Shown here: piece after piece, positions 1 through 6,541 of the stretch | Numbering within the stretch: the stretch's first letter is position 1 | Layout: every line of letters starts with the position of its first letter | Assembly: GCF_947489565.1 (NCBI RefSeq) | Contig: NZ_CANLEA010000008.1 | Span: 212,960 to 276,959 of the forward strand | DNA: 64,000 nt | Direction of reading: 5' to 3' | DNA from: an uncultured Kordia sp. | Lineage (GTDB): Bacteria > Bacteroidota > Bacteroidia > Flavobacteriales > Flavobacteriaceae | Translations under genes and position numbers: made by a program | The notes under the pieces: generated by a model | What the model was told of the DNA's origin: nothing | Seen by the model: the letters and a program-made list of their open reading frames with translations, nothing else | The model's database searches: none

Positions 1-141
1 ACTTCACACAAAAGTGGAGAACAATCGAAAGTGAAATCAAATGAAGAGGAAAACAAAAAACAAATTGACAAATCAACGAATCAACGAATCAACGAATCAA
101 CGAATCAACAAAATACAAAAAGACCAATTAACAAAAGATAA
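1..141 (+). CDS. Possible C-terminal tail of an upstream gene (partial)
   Basis: Frame 1 is open from the window edge to a TAA at 139-141 and would encode a hydrophilic, Asn/Lys/Glu-rich tail. The last third of that tail is translated from the AACGAATC octamer repeat at 75-106. In related flavobacteria this place is often held by prephenate dehydrogenase, but nothing in the 46 visible residues shows that family. It could equally be non-coding spacer that happens to be open because it is poor in T. Low confidence. Confidence 0.25.
   Translation, partial: TSHKSGEQSKVKSNEEENKKQIDKSTNQRINESTNQQNTKRPINKR
75..106. repeat. Four tandem copies of the octamer AACGAATC
   Basis: Four perfect head-to-tail copies of AACGAATC, flanked by one degenerate unit on each side (ACAAATC before, AACAAAAT after). 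The array ends about 50 bases before the start codon of the DAHP synthase gene. A closely related octamer, AACAAATC, is repeated in front of murG at 44545-44568. Confidence 0.9.
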
Positions 142-158
142 AAGATAAAAAGGTAATC

Positions 159-1241
159 ATGGAAAATAAAAAAGAACTCAGAAACTGGTTAAACGCCTTC
201 GGATTAGAACATCCGATAGTAATCGCTGGTCCGTGTAGTGCGGAAACAGAAGATCAAGTATTAAATATTGCACATCAACTCAAAGATACGGATGCAACGG
301 TATTGCGTGCAGGAATTTGGAAGCCACGTACACGTCCTGGAAACTTTGAAGGTGTAGGCGCATTAGGATTAAAATGGTTGCAAAAAGCCAAAGAAGAAAC
401 AGGAATGTTAACTGCAACAGAAGTTGCCAATGCAACACACGTACGTTTAGCATTAGAGCATGATATCGATGTATTATGGATTGGTGCGCGCTCTACCGTA
501 AGTCCATTTATTGTACAAGAAATTGCAGATGCGTTGAATGGAACTGACAAAATTGTTTTGGTAAAAAATCCAGTAAATCCTGATTTAGCATTGTGGCTTG
601 GAGCTGTAGAACGTTTGCATTCTGCTAATATTGAAAAATTAGGTGTAATTCACAGAGGATTTTCAACCTACGAAAAAACACGTTACAGAAACAATCCAGA
701 ATGGCAAATTCCAATTGAATTGCAAAACCGTTTCCCAGATTTACCATTAATACTAGATCCATCGCATATTGCAGGTCGTAGAGATATTATCTTCGATTTG
801 TGTCAAACAGCTTTAGACTTAAGCTACGACGGACTCATGGTAGAAACACATTTTGATCCAGACAACGCATGGAGTGATGCCAAGCAGCAGATAAAACCAA
901 CGCGTTTGGTGGAAATCATGGAAGATTTAAAAATCAGAAAAGCGACCGATACAGAAGCAGAATATAGAAATGCCTTAAACACACTTCGTACACAAATTGA
1001 TGTAATTGACCATCAATTAATCGAAACCTTAGGAAAACGTATGAAAGTGGCAGACAAAATTGGAGCCTTGAAAAAAGAGAAAAACGTTGCCATCTTACAA
1101 ACCAGACGTTGGAACGAAATCCTTGGAAAAATGATTCTAGAAGGTGAGCAAAATCAACTAAGTGAAGAATTTGTATTGCGTATTTTCAAAGCTATTCACC
1201 AAGAATCGATCAATCACCAAGAAAAAATAATAAATAACTAA
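159..1241 (+). CDS. Bifunctional DAHP synthase / chorismate mutase
   Basis: Bifunctional shikimate-pathway enzyme. The N-terminal domain (about residues 1-260) condenses phosphoenolpyruvate and erythrose 4-phosphate to DAHP; the C-terminal AroQ-type helical domain (about 265-355) rearranges chorismate to prephenate. Visible motifs are AGPCSAE (23-29), KPRTRPG near 55, DPSH near 200 and ETHFDP near 228 for the aldolase fold, then the TQIDVIDHQLIETLGKRM helix with its RRWNEIL partner for the mutase. The 360-residue length fits the fused form common in Bacteroidota. Cytoplasmic. The start is the only ATG in frame before the GPC motif. aroA lies 8 kb downstream on the same strand, so the aromatic pathway genes are loosely grouped here. 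Fusion to the mutase domain suggests feedback by prephenate, as known for this architecture; that part is inferred. Confidence 0.93.
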   Translation: MENKKELRNWLNAFGLEHPIVIAGPCSAETEDQVLNIAHQLKDTDATVLRAGIWKPRTRPGNFEGVGALGLKWLQKAKEETGMLTATEVANATHVRLALEHDIDVLWIGARSTVSPFIVQEIADALNGTDKIVLVKNPVNPDLALWLGAVERLHSANIEKLGVIHRGFSTYEKTRYRNNPEWQIPIELQNRFPDLPLILDPSHIAGRRDIIFDLCQTALDLSYDGLMVETHFDPDNAWSDAKQQIKPTRLVEIMEDLKIRKATDTEAEYRNALNTLRTQIDVIDHQLIETLGKRMKVADKIGALKKEKNVAILQTRRWNEILGKMILEGEQNQLSEEFVLRIFKAIHQESINHQEKIINN

Positions 1242-1306
1242 TGCTGAATTGGGTAACGTGACTAGATTTTTGTGACTTCATAATATAACATTAAAACCAT
1301 TATATT

Positions 1307-1552
1307 ATGAAAAAAAAGAAGTCAATAGCTAAATTTAGTATCACAAAAAGTAAAATAGCGAAGTTAAATTATTACAAAGCAGTTAGTGTAGTAGGAGGTG
1401 CAGTCTCAGGAACAGACTATCTGGCTTGTAATCCTCCGAAACCAACTGGACTAGAATGTTTAAATGATTCAAGACGATGTCACGAAAGTGAAGTAATTTC
1501 TTGTTACAGCCCATGTGGTGGTACAGCAGCAACTACTGGTTGTAATCAATAA
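1307..1552 (+). CDS. Cys-rich double-glycine leader peptide, lanthipeptide-like precursor
   Basis: An 81-residue peptide that reads like a ribosomally made, secreted peptide precursor. Its N-terminus is Lys-rich and has the KFSITKSKIAKLN pattern, related to the LxLNKKxIxxLN leader of Bacteroidota class I lanthipeptides. A leader end is visible at SVVGG (residues 27-31). The predicted core (32-81) has six Cys (41, 51, 58, 66, 70, 79) with many Ser and Thr. Two related precursors lie on the opposite strand within 1 kb. No lanthionine synthetase, radical SAM enzyme or peptidase-transporter is visible in the window, so modification and export would have to come from elsewhere. A strong terminator follows at once, making this a single-gene unit. 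It could also be an unmodified disulfide-bonded peptide. The class assignment is from leader resemblance only. Confidence 0.65.
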   Translation: MKKKKSIAKFSITKSKIAKLNYYKAVSVVGGAVSGTDYLACNPPKPTGLECLNDSRRCHESEVISCYSPCGGTAATTGCNQ

Positions 1553-1561
1553 GTAATAAGT

Positions 1562-1591
1562 GAAAAAGCGAGTCAATTGGCTCGCTTTTTC
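1562..1591 (+). terminator. Rho-independent terminator after the plus-strand precursor peptide
   Basis: Perfect 11-bp stem, GAAAAAGCGAG pairing with CTCGCTTTTTC around an 8-base loop, ending in a T run. It starts ten bases after the stop codon of the 81-residue precursor. Confidence 0.9.
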
Positions 1592-1725
1592 ATCTATGAC
1601 TACCAAAAGTTAAGCGCAAGTACAATCTGTATTTTCAAACAAACCATGATAAACATCCTTCCACATACCAAGTGACTTGAGCTTCTTTACTTCTGTCAGA
1701 TGGATTTTCTCCATCTATTCCTTCT

Positions 1726-1788
1726 TTAATTGAAAAATCTAAAAATGGACTTTTTGTTCAAGTCTAAATTCTTTAACTTCTTTTTGTA
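1726..1788 (-). pseudogene. Relic of a precursor-peptide leader, start codon lost
   Basis: Read on the minus strand, this stretch encodes KKKLKNLDLNKKSI followed by RFFN and a stop. That matches the leader of the intact minus-strand precursors (KNIKNLMLNKKSI and RNLKSLQLNKKSI). The codon at the place of the Met is TAC, so the start is gone, and the frame stops 20 codons in, before any Gly-Gly or Cys core. It lies directly downstream of the 64-residue precursor in the same orientation, as expected for a decayed tandem copy. Confidence 0.6.
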
Positions 1789-1806
1789 TAACTTTTTATT
1801 TTATAA

Positions 1807-2001
1807 TTAGCATACATTTTCACAACCAGAAAACATTCCTGTGTTTCTTGTCTTTTTAATAGGCTTTACTTGACAACAACTTGTACCTCCTTGGCAAGGT
1901 CCTTCACAAGTATTAGCCTGATGCCCTCCATTAACTGAATGATAAAAACTGATGATTGATTTCTTATTGAGCATTAAATTTTTGATATTCTTTTTTTTCA
2001 T
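1807..2001 (-). CDS. Cys-rich double-glycine leader peptide, lanthipeptide-like precursor
   Basis: A 64-residue peptide with the leader KKKNIKNLMLNKKSI, characteristic of Bacteroidota class I lanthipeptide-type precursors, and a probable cleavage site after VNGG (residues 23-26). The predicted core (27-64) holds six Cys, including a CC pair, with Thr/Ser next to them (NTCEGPCQGGTSCC), the kind of residues dehydrated in lanthionine formation. It is in tandem with the 67-residue paralogue upstream and with a decayed copy downstream. No synthetase or transporter is in the window. The ATG is the only plausible start and falls exactly at the conserved MKK. Known: such leaders direct modification and GG-peptidase export. 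Inferred: that this peptide is matured that way. Confidence 0.68.
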   Translation of the reverse strand: MKKKNIKNLMLNKKSIISFYHSVNGGHQANTCEGPCQGGTSCCQVKPIKKTRNTGMFSGCENVC

Positions 2002-2057
2002 AATACATTTTTTTTAATAATAATTTAATAGATGATGATATTGGATGATACTTGTTC

Positions 2058-2261
2058 CTAGCAACCATCTAAATAAACACAAGTATTTAATCCTTGGCAA
2101 GTAGCATCATTTCCTGGGCTTGAAACTGGAGCTGGTTTTTTCTCTCTACACCAAAATAAAGACCACAAAACTCCCCCATGAATTTTGTTAACTGTTTTTT
2201 TATTCAAAGTAGAAATTGACTTCTTGTTCAATTGTAAACTCTTTAAATTTCTTTTCTTCAT
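2058..2261 (-). CDS. Cys-rich double-glycine leader peptide, lanthipeptide-like precursor
   Basis: A 67-residue paralogue of the neighbouring precursor. The leader KRNLKSLQLNKKSISTLN is nearly the family consensus, and the likely cleavage site is IHGG (residues 27-30). The core (31-67) differs strongly from its neighbour: it begins with a hydrophobic, Trp-containing VLWSLFWC, then a Pro-rich middle and three more Cys in ATCQGLNTCVYLDGC. The conserved leader with a divergent core is the usual sign of a modified-peptide family under diversification. An AT-rich upstream block (2290-2322) is repeated in front of a decayed copy at 2430, which suggests whole-cassette duplication. Confidence 0.68.
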   Translation of the reverse strand: MKKRNLKSLQLNKKSISTLNKKTVNKIHGGVLWSLFWCREKKPAPVSSPGNDATCQGLNTCVYLDGC

Positions 2262-2289
2262 AATATTCTGTTTTTAAATTATTAATGCA

Positions 2290-2322
2290 TCAAAGCAAAA
2301 CATAAAAACAATCCGAAAAAAG
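2290..2322 (-). repeat. Direct repeat upstream of the 67-residue precursor, copy 1
   Basis: On the plus strand this reads TCAAAGCAAAACATAAAAAC and so on. It matches 2460-2491 with a core of CAAAACATAAAAACAA. Each copy lies about 30 bases upstream of a minus-strand leader (intact at 2261, decayed at 2430), so this is probably a duplicated promoter or 5' UTR. Confidence 0.7.
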
Positions 2323-2361
2323 TGATACCATTGATGATTTATGATTTATCAGCAACTCCAA

Positions 2362-2430
2362 TTAATGGTTTGTGAAAACTTGATGCGGATTTTTTGTGAA
2401 GCTGTACGTTTTTAAATTTTGTTTTTTCAT
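2362..2430 (-). pseudogene. Decayed leader of a third minus-strand precursor peptide
   Basis: A 22-codon minus-strand frame that opens with MKKQNLKTYSFTKN and stops before any double-glycine or Cys core. The opening matches the intact leader MKKRNLKSLQLNKK at its first seven positions and then drifts. The copied upstream element at 2460-2491 supports it being a degraded duplicate of the cassette at 2058-2261. It could still be expressed as a short peptide, but it lacks the features of a precursor. Confidence 0.55.
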
Positions 2431-2459
2431 GGTTTATTAGGTTTTGAATGAATACTGAT

Positions 2460-2491
2460 TCAAAACAAAACATAAAAACAACTCAAAAAAG
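2460..2491 (-). repeat. Direct repeat upstream of the decayed precursor, copy 2
   Basis: Matches 2290-2322 over its first 20 or so bases with one substitution. It lies 30 bases upstream of the decayed minus-strand leader at 2362-2430. Confidence 0.7.
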
Positions 2492-2622
2492 AAACACTAT
2501 TAATAGTTCATTAAAACGTGAAAAATAAGTTGTTGATGATTCATAAAAGTGACATAGGAAAACTTTTGTATGTCAAAATAAATATGTAATGCCTATTTCT
2601 TTAAAAACCAACAGGTAAAGCT

Positions 2623-2653
2623 TTGTTATTTTTAAGAATAATCTTGATCTTTG
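2623..2653 (+). promoter_or_regulatory. Bacteroidota-type promoter of rsgA
   Basis: TTG at 2623-2625 and GATCTTTG at 2646-2653 are separated by 20 bases, close to the Bacteroidota consensus TTG-(17-23)-TAnnTTTG. The -7 box lies only five bases before the ATG at 2659, so the transcript would be nearly leaderless. This also explains why the in-frame TTG at 2623 should not be taken as the start codon. Confidence 0.55.
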
Positions 2654-2658
2654 CGGCA

Positions 2659-3612
2659 ATGATAGGAACTGTTTATAAATCTACGGGAAGTTGGTATTTG
2701 GTCAAAACTGAAGCGGGAAAAGAATACGAGTGTAGAATCAAAGGAAAATTTAGACTCAAAGGGATTAAAAGTACCAATCCTATTGCGGTAGGTGATAAGG
2801 TGAATTTTACCTTGGAAACAAAAAACAACACCGAAACGGGAATTATTGACGAAATCTTTGACCGTAAAAACTATATCATTCGTAAATCAGTCAACCTATC
2901 CAAACAAACCCATATCATTGCTTCCAATATTGATCAAGTATTTCTATTGATTACAATTGATAATCCGCCAACATTTCCAAGTTTCATAGATCGTTTTCTA
3001 GTCACCGCAGAAGCCTATTCGATTCCCTGTGTATTAGTATTTAACAAAATTGATACCTATGCAGAAATTGAAAGACGCGCTGAGGTTATGTATCTTATGG
3101 ATATTTATCAAAGTATCGGCTACGAATGCATTGAAATTTCTGCCAAAGAAGGCGCCAATGTAGAAGCAGTTAAAGAACGTATGAAAGGAACTGTGAGTAT
3201 GTTTGCAGGACATTCAGGTGTTGGGAAATCTACTCTGGTGAATGCTATTGCGCCGGAATTAAATCTGAAAACCAAAGAAATTTCCGAACAACACAAACAA
3301 GGACAACATACGACGACTTTTGCTGAAATGTTCGACTTAGAAATTGGCGCAAAAATCATTGATACGCCAGGAATCAAAGGTTTTGGAATTGTAGACATGG
3401 AAAAAGAAGAAATTGGCGATTACTTTCCAGAATTCTTCGCGTTAAAAAACGAATGCAAATTCAATAATTGTGTTCATCTAGAAGAACCAAAATGTGCGAT
3501 AAAAGATGCTGTTGAAGATGGCGAAATTGCTTGGTCGCGTTACAAAAGTTATATGCAAATCATAGAAGGTGACGAAAATAACTATCGCGTGGACGAATTT
3601 AAAGAACAGTAA
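2659..3612 (+). CDS. rsgA: Ribosome small-subunit-dependent GTPase A
   Basis: Circularly permuted GTPase that acts late in 30S subunit assembly. The order is an OB-fold at the N-terminus, then G4 (FNKID), then the P-loop GHSGVGKST near residue 200, then DTPG (G3), and a C-terminal zinc motif with C-x-N-N-C-V-H and a later Cys (ECKFNNCVHLEEPKC). About 317 residues from the chosen start, normal for the family. An in-frame TTG 36 bases upstream would add a hydrophobic dozen residues, but it coincides with the -33 box of the promoter, so ATG at 2659 is preferred. Next on the strand come a small membrane protein and dtd. Confidence 0.93.
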   Translation: MIGTVYKSTGSWYLVKTEAGKEYECRIKGKFRLKGIKSTNPIAVGDKVNFTLETKNNTETGIIDEIFDRKNYIIRKSVNLSKQTHIIASNIDQVFLLITIDNPPTFPSFIDRFLVTAEAYSIPCVLVFNKIDTYAEIERRAEVMYLMDIYQSIGYECIEISAKEGANVEAVKERMKGTVSMFAGHSGVGKSTLVNAIAPELNLKTKEISEQHKQGQHTTTFAEMFDLEIGAKIIDTPGIKGFGIVDMEKEEIGDYFPEFFALKNECKFNNCVHLEEPKCAIKDAVEDGEIAWSRYKSYMQIIEGDENNYRVDEFKEQ

Positions 3613-3641
3613 CTATGTATTGTAAATAATATAAATTGGAA

Positions 3642-4028
3642 ATGGACATAGATAAAATAATTTATTTTGTACAATTCATTCCTTTTATTTGGTTTTTGCT
3701 TTTAGATGAAGAAGTTTCGAATAAAAAAAGTGTTTTTCTGAAATTCATATTCATTTCAATAGCAATTTTGATTTTCGGAATTTTTTATGAATATAATTTA
3801 GCTGAAAATAATAAATCACTTATATATTATGGTTCTCAAATGACATTGATATTTTTATTGTTGTACAAAATAGTCCAAATTCCATACTATTGGATTTTCA
3901 AACGAAAACCTGAAATATCAACAATTCCAGAAAAGAATATTGACATAATTCCATTGTTATTTGTGATTGCCGGAACAATCAGTTTACCATTTTTAATTGA
4001 CATTTTTATTATCCAAAAATTAAGATAA
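3642..4028 (+). CDS. Small membrane protein, unknown function
   Basis: A 128-residue protein not recognised as a known family. It shows about four hydrophobic stretches: residues 5-20 (IIYFVQFIPFIWFLLL), 28-50, 63-80 and a C-terminal segment around IIPLLFVIAGTISLPFLIDI. A short charged loop (FKRKPEISTIPEKN) precedes the last one. An in-frame TTG exists six bases earlier, but the ATG is preferred. It sits between rsgA and dtd with short gaps on both sides (29 and 15 bases) and may be co-transcribed. It is AT-richer than its neighbours and probably an accessory insertion into a conserved pair. Confidence 0.7.
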   Translation: MDIDKIIYFVQFIPFIWFLLLDEEVSNKKSVFLKFIFISIAILIFGIFYEYNLAENNKSLIYYGSQMTLIFLLLYKIVQIPYYWIFKRKPEISTIPEKNIDIIPLLFVIAGTISLPFLIDIFIIQKLR

Positions 4029-4043
4029 CATATAACAACACAC

Positions 4044-4496
4044 ATGAAAGCCGTTATACAAAGAGTTACCGAAGCAAGTGTTACCGTAGATCAAAAGAAA
4101 GTAGCAGATATTGGTCACGGATTGCTTATTTTACTTGGTGTAGAACATGAAGATACACTAGAAGATGTAACATGGCTTTCTAATAAAATAGCACGTTTAC
4201 GCATCTTCAATGATGAAAATGGTGTGATGAATACATCGTTGCTCAATACTGGAGGAGAAGCCATTGTAGTAAGTCAATTTACGCTACATGCAAGTACCAA
4301 AAAAGGGAATCGCCCAAGCTATATCAAAGCTGCAAAACCAGACATTTCCATTCCAATGTACGAAGCATTTGTGGTACAATTTGAAAAAGATCTTGGCAAA
4401 AAGGTGCAAACAGGAATCTTTGCTGCCGATATGAAAGTTGCATTGCTTAATGACGGTCCTGTAACCATCATCATAGACACTAAAAACAAAGAATAA
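4044..4496 (+). CDS. dtd: D-aminoacyl-tRNA deacylase
   Basis: Editing enzyme that hydrolyses D-aminoacyl-tRNAs (and Gly-tRNA-Ala), keeping D-amino acids out of proteins. At 150 residues it has the normal size. It starts with the family hallmark [13 protein letters not shown], has the active-site SQFTL motif near residue 78 and the NRPSY segment, and carries the Gly-Pro pair ([10 protein letters not shown]) that forms the cross-subunit chirality filter. Cytoplasmic homodimer. It lies 15 bases after the small membrane protein. The D-amino-acid theme recurs at 52-54 kb, but there is no sign the two are linked. Confidence 0.95.
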   Translation: MKAVIQRVTEASVTVDQKKVADIGHGLLILLGVEHEDTLEDVTWLSNKIARLRIFNDENGVMNTSLLNTGGEAIVVSQFTLHASTKKGNRPSYIKAAKPDISIPMYEAFVVQFEKDLGKKVQTGIFAADMKVALLNDGPVTIIIDTKNKE

Positions 4497-4603
4497 TAGT
4501 ATTTAGTAACTTTTCATAGCGCTTATTAACTTTCTTCCTCAGAATAGATTACTTTTCTTATATTCGTGAAATATTCCCCCGAATATTAAAACATAAATTA
4601 CGT

Positions 4604-6514
4604 ATGCGTTTAAAAATTTTGACAATTGCTGTCATACTATGTTCTATGTATGTAGCAAAAGCTCAAGATAAGGAGCTTATAAGTTACCTTACACTTCCAC
4701 AGGAACTTACAAAAAATGCAAATGCCGTTGTTCGGTTAGATGAAACACTTGTAAAGATAGAAGCTATCGATGATATGACTGTTTCTGAAAAACGTATAGT
4801 GACGGTATTAAACGAAAAAGGATTGCGAAAAATTGGCGCTCAAGTCTATTATGATGAAAACATACGTATAAAAAATGCGGAAGTTAGAATCTATGATAAA
4901 TTTGGAAAGCAACTCAAAAAAATTCGTCAGAAAGATTTTGAAGATGTAAGTGCCGTCGATGGTGCAACAATGTATACGGATGCGCGATACAAATACATAG
5001 AGTATACACCAGTATCATATCCGTTTACGGCTGTATTTACGAGTGAAATTCACACTAAAAAAACATCCAATTTACCAAGATTTTCCCCAGTTCCTTACTA
5101 TACAGGAATTCAAAAAAGTAGATACAAAATTACCTATCCATTATCGTTAACGCTCTATAAAAAAGAACATAATATTGAAGAGTATGGAGTGATAAAAGAT
5201 GAAAAAGAAGGGCGTTTAATGTACATTCTTGAAAATGTTCCAGGAGTCAAACCAGAAGCCTACAGTCCAGCAGAAGCTACGATAAAACCACGTGTGCAAT
5301 TTGCGCTAAGTAAATTTACGTATGAAGGTATTTCTGCGGAAGTTGATAACTGGGAAGAAGTAGGCGCATGGATACATCAAAACTTACTCAATGGTCGTGC
5401 AACGGTAGATGCTGCTACGAAAGCAAAAATTGAAAGCATGATTGCGGGAGTTGAATCTGATCGAGAAAAAGCGCGACTCATTTATGAATTTATGCAAGGG
5501 AAAACACGGTATATCAGTGTGCAAGTTGGAATTGGAGGATATCAACCGATCAAAGCTGATGAAGTAGACAGAATGGGCTATGGCGATTGCAAAGGGTTGA
5601 CAAACTATATGATGGCACTGTTGAAGATTGCAGGTATTGAATCGCATTATACGGTTGTGTATGGCGGATCAAAAATTTCGAGTTTCTATGAAGATTTTGC
5701 TTCCTTAGGACAAGGAAATCATGTTATCTTAAACATTCCGAATAAAGGCGATGATATTTGGTTAGAATGTACAAGTCAAAAAGTACCTTTTGGACATATT
5801 GGCGATTTTACAGATGATAGAAATGTATTAGTAGTAACTCCGGAAGGAGGAAAATTAAAACATACCAAAAAATATGCTACCGAGGAAAATCTACAGGAAA
5901 CCACAGGTTCTTATGTCTTAGATAGTAACGGAAATATCAAAGCAGATGTTACAATAAAAACAGAAGGAATTCAGTATGACAATCGTTTTTATATGGAAGA
6001 CAGATCTGATGTAGAAAAGGACAAATACTATAAAAAATATTTTCAAACAGTCAACAATGTCAATGTGGATAATATCGAACTCAAAAACGATAAGAAAACT
6101 ATTGAATTCACAGAAAAAGTAGCATTCAATGCAGACGCTTATGGTGTTTCTACAGGAGATCGTATGTTGTTTGCTGTCAATGCTTTTAATAGACTTACCA
6201 GCATTCCTGATCGATACCGAAATCGTAAATTTCCATTAGAAATTCAGCGAGGTTACTACGATGTTGATGATTACGAAATCAAATTGCCGAGCGATTATAA
6301 AATAGAAGCCATTCCAGAAGATGTGACGTATGAAACTAAGTTTGGAAGTTACACATTTAGCATCACACAAAAAGGCGATCAAACTCTACAATACAAAAGA
6401 ACAATCAAAATAAAAGATGGTTTGTACCCTAAAGAAGAATACAAAAACTATCGAAAATTTATCAAAAAAATTGTCCGATACGATGGTTCAAAAATTGTAT
6501 TAGTCAAAAAATAA
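4604..6514 (+). CDS. Exported DUF3857 / transglutaminase-like protein, catalytic
   Basis: A 636-residue exported protein. A signal peptide (1-20, ending AKAQ) is followed by an N-terminal DUF3857-type beta domain, a transglutaminase-like core and a C-terminal beta domain. The core has the papain-like triad candidates: Cys329 in GYGDCKG, a His in QGNHVIL and an Asp in DDIWLECT. Substrate unknown; proteins of this kind in Bacteroidota are usually periplasmic. The next gene is a same-architecture paralogue 27 bases downstream, almost certainly in one operon, in which these residues are replaced. Family membership is clear; the function is not established. Confidence 0.85.
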   Translation: MRLKILTIAVILCSMYVAKAQDKELISYLTLPQELTKNANAVVRLDETLVKIEAIDDMTVSEKRIVTVLNEKGLRKIGAQVYYDENIRIKNAEVRIYDKFGKQLKKIRQKDFEDVSAVDGATMYTDARYKYIEYTPVSYPFTAVFTSEIHTKKTSNLPRFSPVPYYTGIQKSRYKITYPLSLTLYKKEHNIEEYGVIKDEKEGRLMYILENVPGVKPEAYSPAEATIKPRVQFALSKFTYEGISAEVDNWEEVGAWIHQNLLNGRATVDAATKAKIESMIAGVESDREKARLIYEFMQGKTRYISVQVGIGGYQPIKADEVDRMGYGDCKGLTNYMMALLKIAGIESHYTVVYGGSKISSFYEDFASLGQGNHVILNIPNKGDDIWLECTSQKVPFGHIGDFTDDRNVLVVTPEGGKLKHTKKYATEENLQETTGSYVLDSNGNIKADVTIKTEGIQYDNRFYMEDRSDVEKDKYYKKYFQTVNNVNVDNIELKNDKKTIEFTEKVAFNADAYGVSTGDRMLFAVNAFNRLTSIPDRYRNRKFPLEIQRGYYDVDDYEIKLPSDYKIEAIPEDVTYETKFGSYTFSITQKGDQTLQYKRTIKIKDGLYPKEEYKNYRKFIKKIVRYDGSKIVLVKK

Positions 6515-6541
6515 CACCCTAACAATAACAATAATTCACAG

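Noticed and set aside
75..106. Octamer array as a CRISPR
   Set aside because: Units are 8 bases with no spacers, and no cas gene is in the window.
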